Shown: in pieces, positions 1-6,259 of the stretch | Layout of the letters: each line of letters starts with the position of its first letter | Numbering within the stretch: position 1 is the stretch's first letter | Assembly: GCA_009885425.1 (NCBI GenBank) | Contig: VFKS01000393.1 | Span: 1 to 7,535, forward strand | Direction of reading: 5' to 3' | DNA length: 7,535 nt | DNA from: Novosphingobium sp. | GTDB lineage: Bacteria; Pseudomonadota; Alphaproteobacteria; Sphingomonadales; Sphingomonadaceae | Translations under genes and position numbers: made by a program | The notes under the pieces: generated by a model | Seen by the model: only the letters and a program-made list of their open reading frames with translations | Told to the model about the DNA's origin: nothing | Database searches by the model: none

Positions 1-52
1 AGTGCAAAGCGGGCAATGGCCTTGCGCAAAAACTCATGCTAGCAAAAGCGTC

Positions 53-334
53 ATGACCGACCAGACCCTCGACAACTTTCGCGCCAGCATCGACAATATC
101 GATGCCGCGTTGATCCACATCCTGGCCGAACGGTTCCGGATCACCAAGGCAGTCGGCGCCTACAAGGCCCAGAACGACCTGCCCGCCAGCGATCCGGGCC
201 GAGAAGAGCGCCAGATCGCCAGGCTGCGCAAACTGGCCGAAGACGCCCAGCTCGACCCCGAATTTTCCGAGAAGTTTCTGCGGTTTATCATCCAGGAAGT
301 GATCCGCCACCACGAACAGGCGGCGGGGAAGTAG
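53..334 (+). CDS. Monofunctional chorismate mutase (AroQ fold)
   Basis: Predicted cytoplasmic enzyme of 93 residues that converts chorismate to prephenate, the branch point to phenylalanine and tyrosine. The length and all-helical pattern fit a single AroQ domain (PF01817). By comparison with the E. coli P-protein mutase domain, the active-site residues are visible: R10, R27, K38, D47, R50 and E51 match Arg11, Arg28, Lys39, Asp48, Arg51 and Glu52. The last helix reads FIIQEVIRHHEQ, so the places of Ser84 and Gln88 are held by V83 and H87. I recall this helix form from alphaproteobacterial mutases. The ATG at 53 is chosen because the protein then begins just before the first helix, as family members do. 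The frame is open to the window edge with a GTG at 2, but those extra residues look non-coding. No clear Shine-Dalgarno precedes the ATG. The gene converges on the lipoprotein gene, 3 bases apart. Confidence 0.92.
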   Translation: MTDQTLDNFRASIDNIDAALIHILAERFRITKAVGAYKAQNDLPASDPGREERQIARLRKLAEDAQLDPEFSEKFLRFIIQEVIRHHEQAAGK

Positions 335-337
335 CGT

Positions 338-1030
338 CTATTGCGGCCCGTCGCTGATCCAGCGGCTGGAGATGATCGCAAAACCTGCGGCCTGCGCGAT
401 TCCTTCACTCTGCACGGCGGCATTACGCAATGCGGCGGGGTCCTGCGCGGTGCAGGCTCCTTCGGTGACGACAAGCCCGGCAAAGGGTCGGTCGGTTACG
501 AAATTGGGCTTGTCGTCCTTGCCCTTGGTGTTTTTCGGCAACGGCCCGCACATTACTGGCCAGCGGAGGGTTTCGGTAATTTGACCTCCACTGTCAGTAG
601 CGACGGGTTTCACCACCAGATAGAGATAGAACGACTTGGCCTTGCTCCGGTCAATCCCGTCAGCCGAGGACGCCGCGGTCAAATCAATGAAGATCTGATC
701 GATCTGCGGGTCGCCCGCGACCAGCACGTGCCCTATCGACTGCCATTGTGCGGGGTCATTGCGTATCGCCGCCCCAGCAGGATCATCGCCAGCTGGTGGG
801 CCGGAATAGGTATTGCCGCGGATCATCATCGGCTGGGCACATTCGGGCCACTTGGTCAGCGGCGTGCCCTGATCCAGTTTGCAGGCGGCCGAATCAAAGT
901 TGGCCCACAGCCCGTCCTTCAATTGCGGACCGGAAGCTGCATCGAACCATGGCGTATCCGACACGACCATGTTGCAGGCCGACAACGCGGTCATCGCCAG
1001 CAGGGCAAAAGCAGCTTTCCACTGGATCAT
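338..1030 (-). CDS. Putative lipoprotein of unknown function, last gene of the two-component operon
   Basis: A 230-residue protein I cannot assign to a named family. The N-terminus is a lipoprotein signal: MIQWK, a hydrophobic stretch, then the lipobox LSAC with the acylated cysteine at residue 19. N20 follows the cysteine, so the E. coli Asp+2 inner-membrane retention signal is absent. The mature part has four further cysteines (C50, C64, C161, C193), which could form two disulfides in the periplasm. Tryptophan- and proline-rich segments occur around residues 57-67 and 155-165. There is no recognisable catalytic motif and no membrane segment after the signal. Its ATG overlaps the stop of the sensor kinase gene as ATGA (1027-1030), so translation is probably coupled. 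This placement suggests it works with, or is controlled by, the kinase and regulator, for example as an envelope sensor or target. That role is an inference. The reading frame and lipoprotein assignment are secure. Confidence 0.86.
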   Translation of the reverse strand: MIQWKAAFALLAMTALSACNMVVSDTPWFDAASGPQLKDGLWANFDSAACKLDQGTPLTKWPECAQPMMIRGNTYSGPPAGDDPAGAAIRNDPAQWQSIGHVLVAGDPQIDQIFIDLTAASSADGIDRSKAKSFYLYLVVKPVATDSGGQITETLRWPVMCGPLPKNTKGKDDKPNFVTDRPFAGLVVTEGACTAQDPAALRNAAVQSEGIAQAAGFAIISSRWISDGPQ

Positions 1031-2406
1031 GATTTCTTACCCCTGACCCGTGGCAGCCGCAGCTTGACCAGCAGCCCGCCTAAGTCCTCACTCTCGTCGA
1101 GCGAAACGCTGCCTCCGTAAATTTCCGCAACATCGCGGACAATCGCGAGGCCTAGGCCAGTGCCGGGCTTGCCGGTATCCAGCCGCGCGCCGCGATCAAA
1201 TATGCGGGTGCGTTCTTCGGCCGGAATGCCCAGGCCATCGTCCTCAACCCAGACCTCGCACCAGTCGGCCTCGCCAGTCGGGTCGAGCGTGACGAACACC
1301 GATCCGCCGCCATATTTTGCCGCGTTCTCGATCAGGTTGCCCAGAATTTCATCGAGATCCTGCCGTTCAATCGCCACCACCGCCGCGCGGTTGCCGTCCA
1401 GATCGAACCGGGCCTTCTCATAGAGCACCGTCACCGCGCGCAGCACCGCTTCGACACTTTCACCGACGCTGGCGCGGGCCTGCCCGACCGCGCGGCGGCC
1501 AACGGCGCGCGCGCGGGCGAGGTGGTGATCGACCTGACGGCGCATCACCGCGGCTTCGCGGATGACGGTATCGGGCAAATCCTCGGCCCGCGCGGTCGCC
1601 GCGTTCATCACTACGGTCAACGGCGTTTTGAGCGCATGGGCGAGGTTCCCGGCATGGGTTCGCGCCTCTTCGGCTTGGCGCTCGGAATGGGCCAGCAGAC
1701 CGTTGAGCTCCTCAACCAGCGGCTGCACTTCCAGTGGCAGCGGCTCAGTCACCCGGTTGGCCCCGGAACTGCGCATCTTCTGGATCGCCAAACGGACCCC
1801 GCGCAACGGCCCAAGGCCCAGCCAGGTCTGGAGCATCGCCATCACCAGCAAACCCAGCCCCAACACCACAAAACTGCGGACCAGAATGCGCCGGACCCGG
1901 CCGATCTGCTCGTCGAGCTCGGCCCGCCGTTCGGCGACTGTGAACCACCAGACGGTGTCACTGCCGGGCAGCCGGATCGAGCGTTCCATCACCCGCAACG
2001 GTTCGGTCGGAAATTGGGTGGTGTCATAGGCGTGCGGCTCTTTATCGATAAGGTCGAGGCGGACATCGATCGAACGGTCCCACAGCGAACGCGAGGGGAA
2101 ATCGTCGTGCCCATCACCGCGGATCTGCCAATAAAGCCCGCTATTCGGCTCGAGCAATCGTTGGTCGCCGAGCGGACGATTGAGGAACACCTCGCCATCC
2201 TGGCCGACCTCGGCCGAAGCGATCATCCCGTTGAGCAGATTGCTCAGCTGCGCATCGAAGTTGCGCGTGACTTGCCCGGTCAGCGTCTTGTCGAGCGCGA
2301 TCCCCCCGCCCAGCAACAGCACAGCAATCCACGCCGCAGCGATCAGCATCATCCGGCGCGAAAGCGACCCGGTGTGGGGGATGGCGTTGACTGGAGCGTC
2401 GCTCAA
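1027..2406 (-). CDS. PhoQ-like sensor histidine kinase
   Basis: Inner-membrane sensor kinase of 459 residues, the likely partner of the response regulator encoded just upstream. In order: a short cytoplasmic tail ending in RR, TM1 (about 19-38), a periplasmic sensor region (about 39-173), TM2 (about 174-198), a HAMP-like linker, then the H-box with phospho-accepting H257 in NLAHALKTPLTVV. The ATPase domain follows, with N-box NLIENAAKYG (N361), G1 DDGLGIP (389-395), F-box IFDRG and G2 GTGLGLAI (415 on). The HALKTPL form of the H-box is typical of the PhoQ group. The start is the TTG at 2406, because GGGGAGGG lies 5 bases upstream on the minus strand. The in-frame TTG at 2421 has no such site, and the ATGs at codons 19-20 would remove the positive residues before TM1. 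The gene follows the regulator by 58 bases and overlaps the lipoprotein gene by 4. The sensed signal is unknown. Confidence 0.93.
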   Translation of the reverse strand: MSDAPVNAIPHTGSLSRRMMLIAAAWIAVLLLGGGIALDKTLTGQVTRNFDAQLSNLLNGMIASAEVGQDGEVFLNRPLGDQRLLEPNSGLYWQIRGDGHDDFPSRSLWDRSIDVRLDLIDKEPHAYDTTQFPTEPLRVMERSIRLPGSDTVWWFTVAERRAELDEQIGRVRRILVRSFVVLGLGLLVMAMLQTWLGLGPLRGVRLAIQKMRSSGANRVTEPLPLEVQPLVEELNGLLAHSERQAEEARTHAGNLAHALKTPLTVVMNAATARAEDLPDTVIREAAVMRRQVDHHLARARAVGRRAVGQARASVGESVEAVLRAVTVLYEKARFDLDGNRAAVVAIERQDLDEILGNLIENAAKYGGGSVFVTLDPTGEADWCEVWVEDDGLGIPAEERTRIFDRGARLDTGKPGTGLGLAIVRDVAEIYGGSVSLDESEDLGGLLVKLRLPRVRGKKS

Positions 2407-2433
2407 TTGTCCCTCCCCCAAAAGTGGAGGACC
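2407..2433 (-). promoter_or_regulatory. Kinase ribosome binding site inside a possible hairpin
   Basis: On the minus strand the kinase Shine-Dalgarno GGGGAGGG stands 5 bases before the TTG start at 2406. A complementary CCTCC lies just upstream. In plus-strand terms, 2412-2416 pairs with 2426-2430, and 2418 pairs with 2424 across one mismatch, leaving a 5-base A-rich loop. The stem would hide the ribosome binding site unless a ribosome or another factor opens it. Pairing is seen in the sequence; function is an inference. Confidence 0.5.
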
Positions 2434-2464
2434 CTAAGAAATGGGCCGGGCGACACGCAGTGTT

Positions 2465-3142
2465 CTATCCCCGACCCGGACCGGCCGGATCGTCAAGGCT
2501 ATAGCCTAACCCACGGATCGTGGTGATCACATCGGCGCCGAGCTTTTTGCGGATGCGGGTCACGAACACTTCGATCGTGTTCGAATCGCGATCGAAATCC
2601 TGATCATAAATATGCTCGATCAGCTCGGTCCGGCTGACTACCTTGCCCTTGTGGTGCAGCAGATAGGACAGCAACTTGTATTCCTGCGCGGTCAATTTGA
2701 CCGGCTCGCCATCCAGCGTGACCCGGCCCGAACGGGTATCGAGCCGCACATCGCCGGCGATCAGTTCGCTGCTGGTATTGCCTGAGGCCCGGCGGATCAA
2801 TGCGCGCAGGCGGGCGATCAGCTCTTCGGTCTGGAACGGCTTGGCCAGATAGTCATCCGCCCCGGCATCAAGCCCGGCCACCTTGTCCGACCAGCTATCG
2901 CGCGCGGTCAGCACCAGCACCGGGAACTTGCGGCCTTCCTTGCGCCACATCCCCAGCACGGTCAGTCCGTCAATTTCGGGCAGGCCGAGATCGAGGATCA
3001 CTGCATCGTATTCTTCGGTCGAACCCATGAAATGGCCGTCTTCGCCATCGACCGACAGGTCGACTGCATAGCCATTGGCTTCAAGGGTGTTCTTCAATTG
3101 CTTGCCGAGGGTTGGTTCGTCCTCGACGATCAGGATACGCAT
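2465..3142 (-). CDS. OmpR/PhoB-family response regulator
   Basis: A 225-residue cytoplasmic transcription factor of typical OmpR-family length. The receiver domain (about 1-115) has the acidic pair E7-D8, phospho-acceptor D51 in VILDLGLPE, switch residue T79 and K101 in LAKPF, all in the expected places. The DNA-binding winged helix (about 128-218) contains the LTAQEYKLLSYLL segment, the recognition-helix stretch NTIEVFVTRIRKKL and the wing motif IRGLGYSL near the C-terminus. The closest functional class by eye is PhoP/QseB-like, in agreement with the PhoQ-like kinase encoded downstream. The ATG at 3142 gives the standard MRILIVEDE beginning, preceded by a modest GGGGAA site 7 bases away. The gene sits between the PepSY gene (67 bases upstream) and the kinase gene (58 bases downstream). 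Autoregulation of the operon is likely by analogy but not shown. Confidence 0.96.
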   Translation of the reverse strand: MRILIVEDEPTLGKQLKNTLEANGYAVDLSVDGEDGHFMGSTEEYDAVILDLGLPEIDGLTVLGMWRKEGRKFPVLVLTARDSWSDKVAGLDAGADDYLAKPFQTEELIARLRALIRRASGNTSSELIAGDVRLDTRSGRVTLDGEPVKLTAQEYKLLSYLLHHKGKVVSRTELIEHIYDQDFDRDSNTIEVFVTRIRKKLGADVITTIRGLGYSLDDPAGPGRG

Positions 3143-3143
3143 G

Positions 3144-3183
3144 TTGGGTTCCCCAAAAATCTTCGCCGATCAAATGGAACCAA
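3144..3183 (-). promoter_or_regulatory. Possible long-loop stem covering the response-regulator ribosome binding site
   Basis: On the minus strand TTGGTTCC (3183-3176) is complementary to GGAACCCAA (3152-3144), apart from one extra C. The second arm holds part of the GGGGAA site just before the regulator ATG at 3142. The loop is about 23 bases and contains a short AUC/GAU pairing. It is weaker than the kinase hairpin and could be chance. Confidence 0.3.
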
Positions 3184-3209
3184 AGCCCCATGAGGTCAAG
3201 CAAGCGGCG

Positions 3210-3503
3210 TTATTGCAGCTTGCGGATAACCTCACCGCTGCGGGCATCGACATCGATGAAGATCACGCGGCCGTTGCGAATGAATTTAAGCCGATAGGCC
3301 TGAGCCACCGGATCATATTCCGGGCCCAGATATTGCGCACCGGGCATTGTGGGCAAAACAGACTTTTCGATCTCGCTGAGCGATTTCACATTGCCTCGGC
3401 GCAAATCGGAACGGGCCTTGCCCTGCTCATTGCCGGGCGCGGCCAGCGCAGGTGCGGCAGGCAGACACAGCGCAATAGCGGTAAGGAAGAGGAGCTTTTT
3501 CAT
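3210..3503 (-). CDS. Secreted PepSY-domain protein
   Basis: A small 97-residue protein exported to the periplasm. It begins with a classic signal peptide (MKK, a hydrophobic core to about residue 17, and a likely cut after ALA at residue 21). The mature part, about 76 residues, ends in a PepSY-like strand pattern: YRLKFIRNGRVIFIDVDARSGEVIRKLQ splits into a strand, a turn, a second strand carrying IDVDARSGEV, and a short tail. PepSY domains are small periplasmic modules proposed to inhibit proteases or sense ligands. Small PepSY proteins are often encoded next to PhoP/PhoQ-like pairs, so this one probably modulates the neighbouring kinase; that is an inference. It is the first gene of the PepSY-regulator-kinase-lipoprotein set. 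The ATG at 3503 is fixed by the signal peptide, although no strong Shine-Dalgarno precedes it. C13 lies within the hydrophobic core and is not a lipobox. Confidence 0.9.
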   Translation of the reverse strand: MKKLLFLTAIALCLPAAPALAAPGNEQGKARSDLRRGNVKSLSEIEKSVLPTMPGAQYLGPEYDPVAQAYRLKFIRNGRVIFIDVDARSGEVIRKLQ

Positions 3504-3531
3504 GACAAGCGGCGGTCTAGTCCCCAGGGTT

Positions 3532-3546
3532 TGAACACGAAGTGAA
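3532..3546 (-). promoter_or_regulatory. TTCA-N7-TTCA direct repeat before the PepSY gene
   Basis: On the minus strand TTCA at 3546-3543 recurs at 3535-3532, an 11-base period or one helical turn, ending 28 bases before the PepSY ATG. OmpR-family regulators bind tandem direct repeats of this spacing, so it could be an autoregulatory site for the operon. With only four bases per unit it could be chance. No convincing -10 element is visible nearby. Confidence 0.25.
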
Positions 3547-3550
3547 TGGA

Positions 3551-4393
3551 TTATGCGGCGCGCAACCGGGCGATATAACGGCGGCGCAGCTCAGCTGTCT
3601 GCACCCCGGGCCCGCCATTACCGATCGGCGTTCCATCGACTGAAACCACCGGCATGACCAGCGCCCCGGCCGAGGAAATGAACGCCTCACGTGCGGCCAT
3701 CAGTTCCGCCGGAGTGAAAGGCCGCTCCTCTACCAACAGCCCGATCTCGCGGGCTATATCGATCACCGACAGGCGGGTTACGCCGGGCAAAACGCCATGA
3801 TCGACCGGGTGCGATACCAGCACCCCGCGCGCGTCAATGATGTGAGCATTGGCGCTGGTTGCTTCGGTAATCACGCCATCCTCGACCAGCCAGGCATCGT
3901 CATAGCCGGCATCGCGCGCGGCTTCCTTGGCCATCACCGGATAGAGCAACTGGGTGGTCTTGGCCCAGCGGACCTGCCAACGCAGATCGGGATGGAGCAT
4001 GACCCGCATACCTGTTTCGGCCATCGGATTGTCAATCAGCCCCGCCTCTTGGGTGAAGGCGAACCGCGTCGGCGGCACCGGGTCAGCGGGCGACAGAAAA
4101 TCCCGGTCCGCTGGAGCGCCGCCGGTGACTTGCAGATAGATCCGCCCTTCGGCCAAGCCGTTACGCGCGATCAACTCGTTCAGCACGCTCGGCCAATCGG
4201 TATCGTCCGCAATCCGCGCCGTCGCCATACTGCGCGCCAGCCGGGCGGCGTGATGTTGCCAATTGCAGAAGTGGCCGTCCAGCACCGGGGTCACCTCATA
4301 GACCCCCTGCCCGAACAGCAGAGCACGATCAAAGATCGGCACCTTCGCTTCGGTTTCGGGGAGAAAATCTCCATTGAGCCAGACTGTACGCAT
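3551..4393 (-). CDS. Class IV PLP-dependent aminotransferase, D-amino-acid transaminase-like
   Basis: A 280-residue cytoplasmic aminotransferase of fold type IV, the family of D-amino-acid and branched-chain aminotransferases and aminodeoxychorismate lyase. Visible hallmarks are the N-terminal FDRALLFGQGVYEV segment (21-34), the PLP-binding lysine K145 in RWAKTTQLL, and E177 in ITEATSANAHII, the glutamate that contacts the PLP pyridine nitrogen. The GVLPGVTR segment that contributes to phosphate binding also fits. Length and spacing agree best with Bacillus D-amino-acid transaminase. However, the loop after QVT reads GGAPADRDF, and the Arg98/His100 pair that holds the substrate carboxylate there is not evident, so the substrate is uncertain. 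The ATG at 4393 gives the normal MRTVWLNG beginning; the open frame continues upstream to 4702, but that part is antisense to the ABC gene. The gene is divergent from the ABC-F gene and 47 bases upstream of the PepSY gene on the same strand. Confidence 0.92.
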   Translation of the reverse strand: MRTVWLNGDFLPETEAKVPIFDRALLFGQGVYEVTPVLDGHFCNWQHHAARLARSMATARIADDTDWPSVLNELIARNGLAEGRIYLQVTGGAPADRDFLSPADPVPPTRFAFTQEAGLIDNPMAETGMRVMLHPDLRWQVRWAKTTQLLYPVMAKEAARDAGYDDAWLVEDGVITEATSANAHIIDARGVLVSHPVDHGVLPGVTRLSVIDIAREIGLLVEERPFTPAELMAAREAFISSAGALVMPVVSVDGTPIGNGGPGVQTAELRRRYIARLRAA

Positions 4394-4416
4394 ATCAGCG
4401 CTTTCAACACCCTTGC

Positions 4417-4433
4417 GCGCCTTGTCAACGCGC
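4417..4433. promoter_or_regulatory. Imperfect dyad in the divergent aminotransferase/uup spacer, candidate operator
   Basis: The sequence GCGCcTTGtCAAcGCGC matches its reverse complement at 14 of 17 positions; only the centre base and one symmetric pair fail. It lies in the 67-base spacer between the divergent aminotransferase (start 4393) and Uup (start 4461) genes. Its core gives TTGACA on the minus strand (4428-4423) and TTGTCA on the plus strand (4422-4427), both resembling -35 boxes. On the plus strand a weak TAGGTG follows after 17 bases (4445-4450). No good -10 is seen on the minus strand. Confidence 0.4.
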
Positions 4434-4460
4434 CGCTGTGCCCCTAGGTGCCGCGACATC

Positions 4461-6251
4461 ATGGCCGCCGCACCGATCCTCTCCTGGGAAAGCCTGGGCC
4501 TCCAGCAAGGCAATGGCTGGCTATTCCGCGATCTCGATATGGCAATCGGCCCGCGTGACCGCTTGGCGCTGATCGGGCGCAACGGCGCGGGCAAGACCAC
4601 CATGCTGCGGCTGATTGCGGGCGAGATTGAGGCCGACAAAGGCACCCGCTCGGTCCAGCCCGGCACGCGGATCGTGATGCTGGAACAGGACCCGTTCTTC
4701 ACCGGCTACGAAACGCTGCTCGATTTTGCCCTGTCCGGCAAAGACCCCCCGCCCCGCCACGAGGTAGAAGCCATCGCGGGACAGCTAGGGATTGACCTTG
4801 GCCGAAAAGCCGACAGCGCCAGCGGCGGGGAACGCCGCCGCGCTGCCCTCGCCCGCGCGCTTGCCAGTGAGCCTGATCTGTTGCTGCTGGACGAGCCAAC
4901 CAACCACCTTGATCTCGCCGCGATTGAGTGGCTGGAAGACTGGCTTGGCCGTTACAAGGGCGCCTTTGTGGTGATCAGCCATGACCGGACCTTCCTGACC
5001 CGGCTGACCAAAGCGACGCTGTGGATTGATCGCGGTTCGATGCGGCGCAAGGACATCGGGTTCGGCGGCTATGATGCCTGGACCGAACAGGTCTATGCCG
5101 AAGAAGCCCGCGCCGCCGACAAGCTCGACGCCAAGCTCAAGATCGAGGCACACTGGTTGGAACGCGGGGTCACCGCCCGGCGCAAACGCAACCAGGGCCG
5201 TTTGGCGAAGCTATGGGAAATGCGCGCAACCCGCGCAGCGATGCTGGGTCCGCAAGGCACCGCCAAGCTGGGGCTGGCTGTCGATGATGCCAAATCCAAG
5301 GCCGTCATCGTGGCGGACAAGGTGGCCAAAAGTTTCGGCGAACGCCCGATCATCAAGGATTTCACTCTGCGGATCACCCGCGGGGATCGGATCGGGATTG
5401 TTGGCTCCAACGGCGCGGGGAAAACCACGCTGCTGAAACTGCTCACCGGCGAACTGGCGCCCGACAGCGGGACGATCACGCTGGCCAAGACGCTGCAAGG
5501 CGTGCTGATCGACCAACAGCGCAGCCTGATGTCGCCTGAAAAAACCGTCCGTCAGGTGCTGGCCGAGGGCGGCGACTGGATCGATGTGCGCGGCGTGCGC
5601 AAGCACATCCACGGCTACCTGAAAGACTTCCTGTTCGATCCCGGCATGGTCGAAGCCAAGATCGGCACGCTTTCAGGCGGCGAACGCAGCCGCTTGCTAT
5701 TGGCCCGCGAATTTGCCCGGCTGTCAAACCTGTTGGTGCTCGACGAGCCGACCAACGATCTTGACCTCGAAACGCTCGACCTGTTGCAGGAAGTGATCGC
5801 CGATTATGACGGCACTGTCCTGATCGTCAGCCACGACCGCGATTTCCTCGACCGGACGGTAACGATCACGCTGGGGCTGGATGGCAGCGGCCGGGTCGAT
5901 ATCGTCGCAGGCGGCTATGCCGATTGGGAGAAGCAGCGGCAGGAGCGGACCGCCTCACAAGCTTCAGTTCGGGTCGAGCGCAACCGGGACACTGCAGCGC
6001 CGCCACCTGCGCCCGCCAAAAAGGGTAAGCTGACCTACAAGGACCAGCGCGATTACGACCTGCTGCCGGGCCGAATCGAGGAAATCGCCGCCCAGATCGT
6101 GCGCGATGAAGCCGCGCTGCACGATCCCGCACTCTACACCCGCGACCCGGCCAAGTTCGCCGCGCTGACCAAAGCGATCGAAGCCGCCCGGGCCGAGAAG
6201 GACGTGGCGGAAGAACGCTGGCTTGAGCTGGCGGAGCTGGTTGAGGGCTGA
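4461..6251 (+). CDS. uup: ABC-F family ATPase, Uup type
   Basis: A 596-residue soluble protein with two ABC ATPase domains and no membrane segment. NBD1 has Walker A GRNGAGKT (39-46), signature ASGGERRR (120-127), Walker B LLLLDEPTNHLD (140-151) and switch H174. The linker between domains (about 210-275) is charged and helical with ARRKRNQGR, the part that in ABC-F proteins reaches the ribosomal P-site tRNA. NBD2 has Walker A GSNGAGKT (316-323), signature LSGGERSR (405-412) and Walker B LLVLDEPTNDLD. A C-terminal coiled-coil domain follows (about 510-596), starting KLTYKDQRDYDLLPGRIEEI. That tail is diagnostic of Uup rather than EttA. E. coli Uup binds DNA branches and affects transposon excision and ribosome function; the role here is inferred. 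The ATG at 4461 has an AGGTG ten bases upstream. The frame is open back to 4374, but that part is antisense to the aminotransferase N-terminus. Confidence 0.94.
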   Translation: MAAAPILSWESLGLQQGNGWLFRDLDMAIGPRDRLALIGRNGAGKTTMLRLIAGEIEADKGTRSVQPGTRIVMLEQDPFFTGYETLLDFALSGKDPPPRHEVEAIAGQLGIDLGRKADSASGGERRRAALARALASEPDLLLLDEPTNHLDLAAIEWLEDWLGRYKGAFVVISHDRTFLTRLTKATLWIDRGSMRRKDIGFGGYDAWTEQVYAEEARAADKLDAKLKIEAHWLERGVTARRKRNQGRLAKLWEMRATRAAMLGPQGTAKLGLAVDDAKSKAVIVADKVAKSFGERPIIKDFTLRITRGDRIGIVGSNGAGKTTLLKLLTGELAPDSGTITLAKTLQGVLIDQQRSLMSPEKTVRQVLAEGGDWIDVRGVRKHIHGYLKDFLFDPGMVEAKIGTLSGGERSRLLLAREFARLSNLLVLDEPTNDLDLETLDLLQEVIADYDGTVLIVSHDRDFLDRTVTITLGLDGSGRVDIVAGGYADWEKQRQERTASQASVRVERNRDTAAPPPAPAKKGKLTYKDQRDYDLLPGRIEEIAAQIVRDEAALHDPALYTRDPAKFAALTKAIEAARAEKDVAEERWLELAELVEG

Positions 6252-6259
6252 TCAGCCCT
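6244..6259. terminator. Perfect 16-base palindrome spanning both stop codons of the uup/DUF885 pair
   Basis: AGGGCTGATCAGCCCT is its own reverse complement. In RNA from either strand it can form a 6-bp stem with a GATC loop. The Uup TGA (6249-6251) and the DUF885 TGA (6252-6254, minus) sit side by side in its centre. No T-tract follows on either side, so an intrinsic bidirectional terminator is possible but weak. Confidence 0.35.

Noticed and set aside
2..52. GTG-initiated N-terminal extension of chorismate mutase
   Set aside because: The 17 extra residues do not resemble family N-termini; the ATG at 53 places the first helix as expected.
341..1120. Long plus-strand open frame opposite the lipoprotein gene
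   Set aside because: It is antisense to a gene with a clear lipobox and operon overlap, and its protein resembles no family.
2407..2421. TTG at 2421 as the kinase start
   Set aside because: The strong GGGGAGGG lies downstream of it and is correctly spaced for the TTG at 2406; upstream of 2421 the sequence is anti-SD-like.
1522..2526. 334-codon plus-strand open frame opposite the kinase
   Set aside because: It is antisense to the H-box and membrane regions of the kinase; the length reflects GC-rich codon bias, and the Gln/Pro/His/Arg-rich content is typical of shadow frames.
4423..4428. TTGACA as a firm sigma-70 promoter for the aminotransferase
   Set aside because: A perfect -35 hexamer, but no acceptable -10 at 16-18 bases; kept only as part of the dyad.
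3797..4447. 216-codon plus-strand open frame opposite the aminotransferase
   Set aside because: The minus-strand frame has the K145 and E177 motifs; this one has no recognisable features.
4374..4460. 29-residue N-terminal extension of the Uup protein
   Set aside because: It overlaps the aminotransferase start in antisense and lacks ABC-F character; MAAAPILSWESL at 4461 is a normal beginning.
4394..4702. Upstream extension of the aminotransferase frame
   Set aside because: It is antisense to the Walker A region of the Uup gene, and the protein starts naturally at MRTVWLNG.
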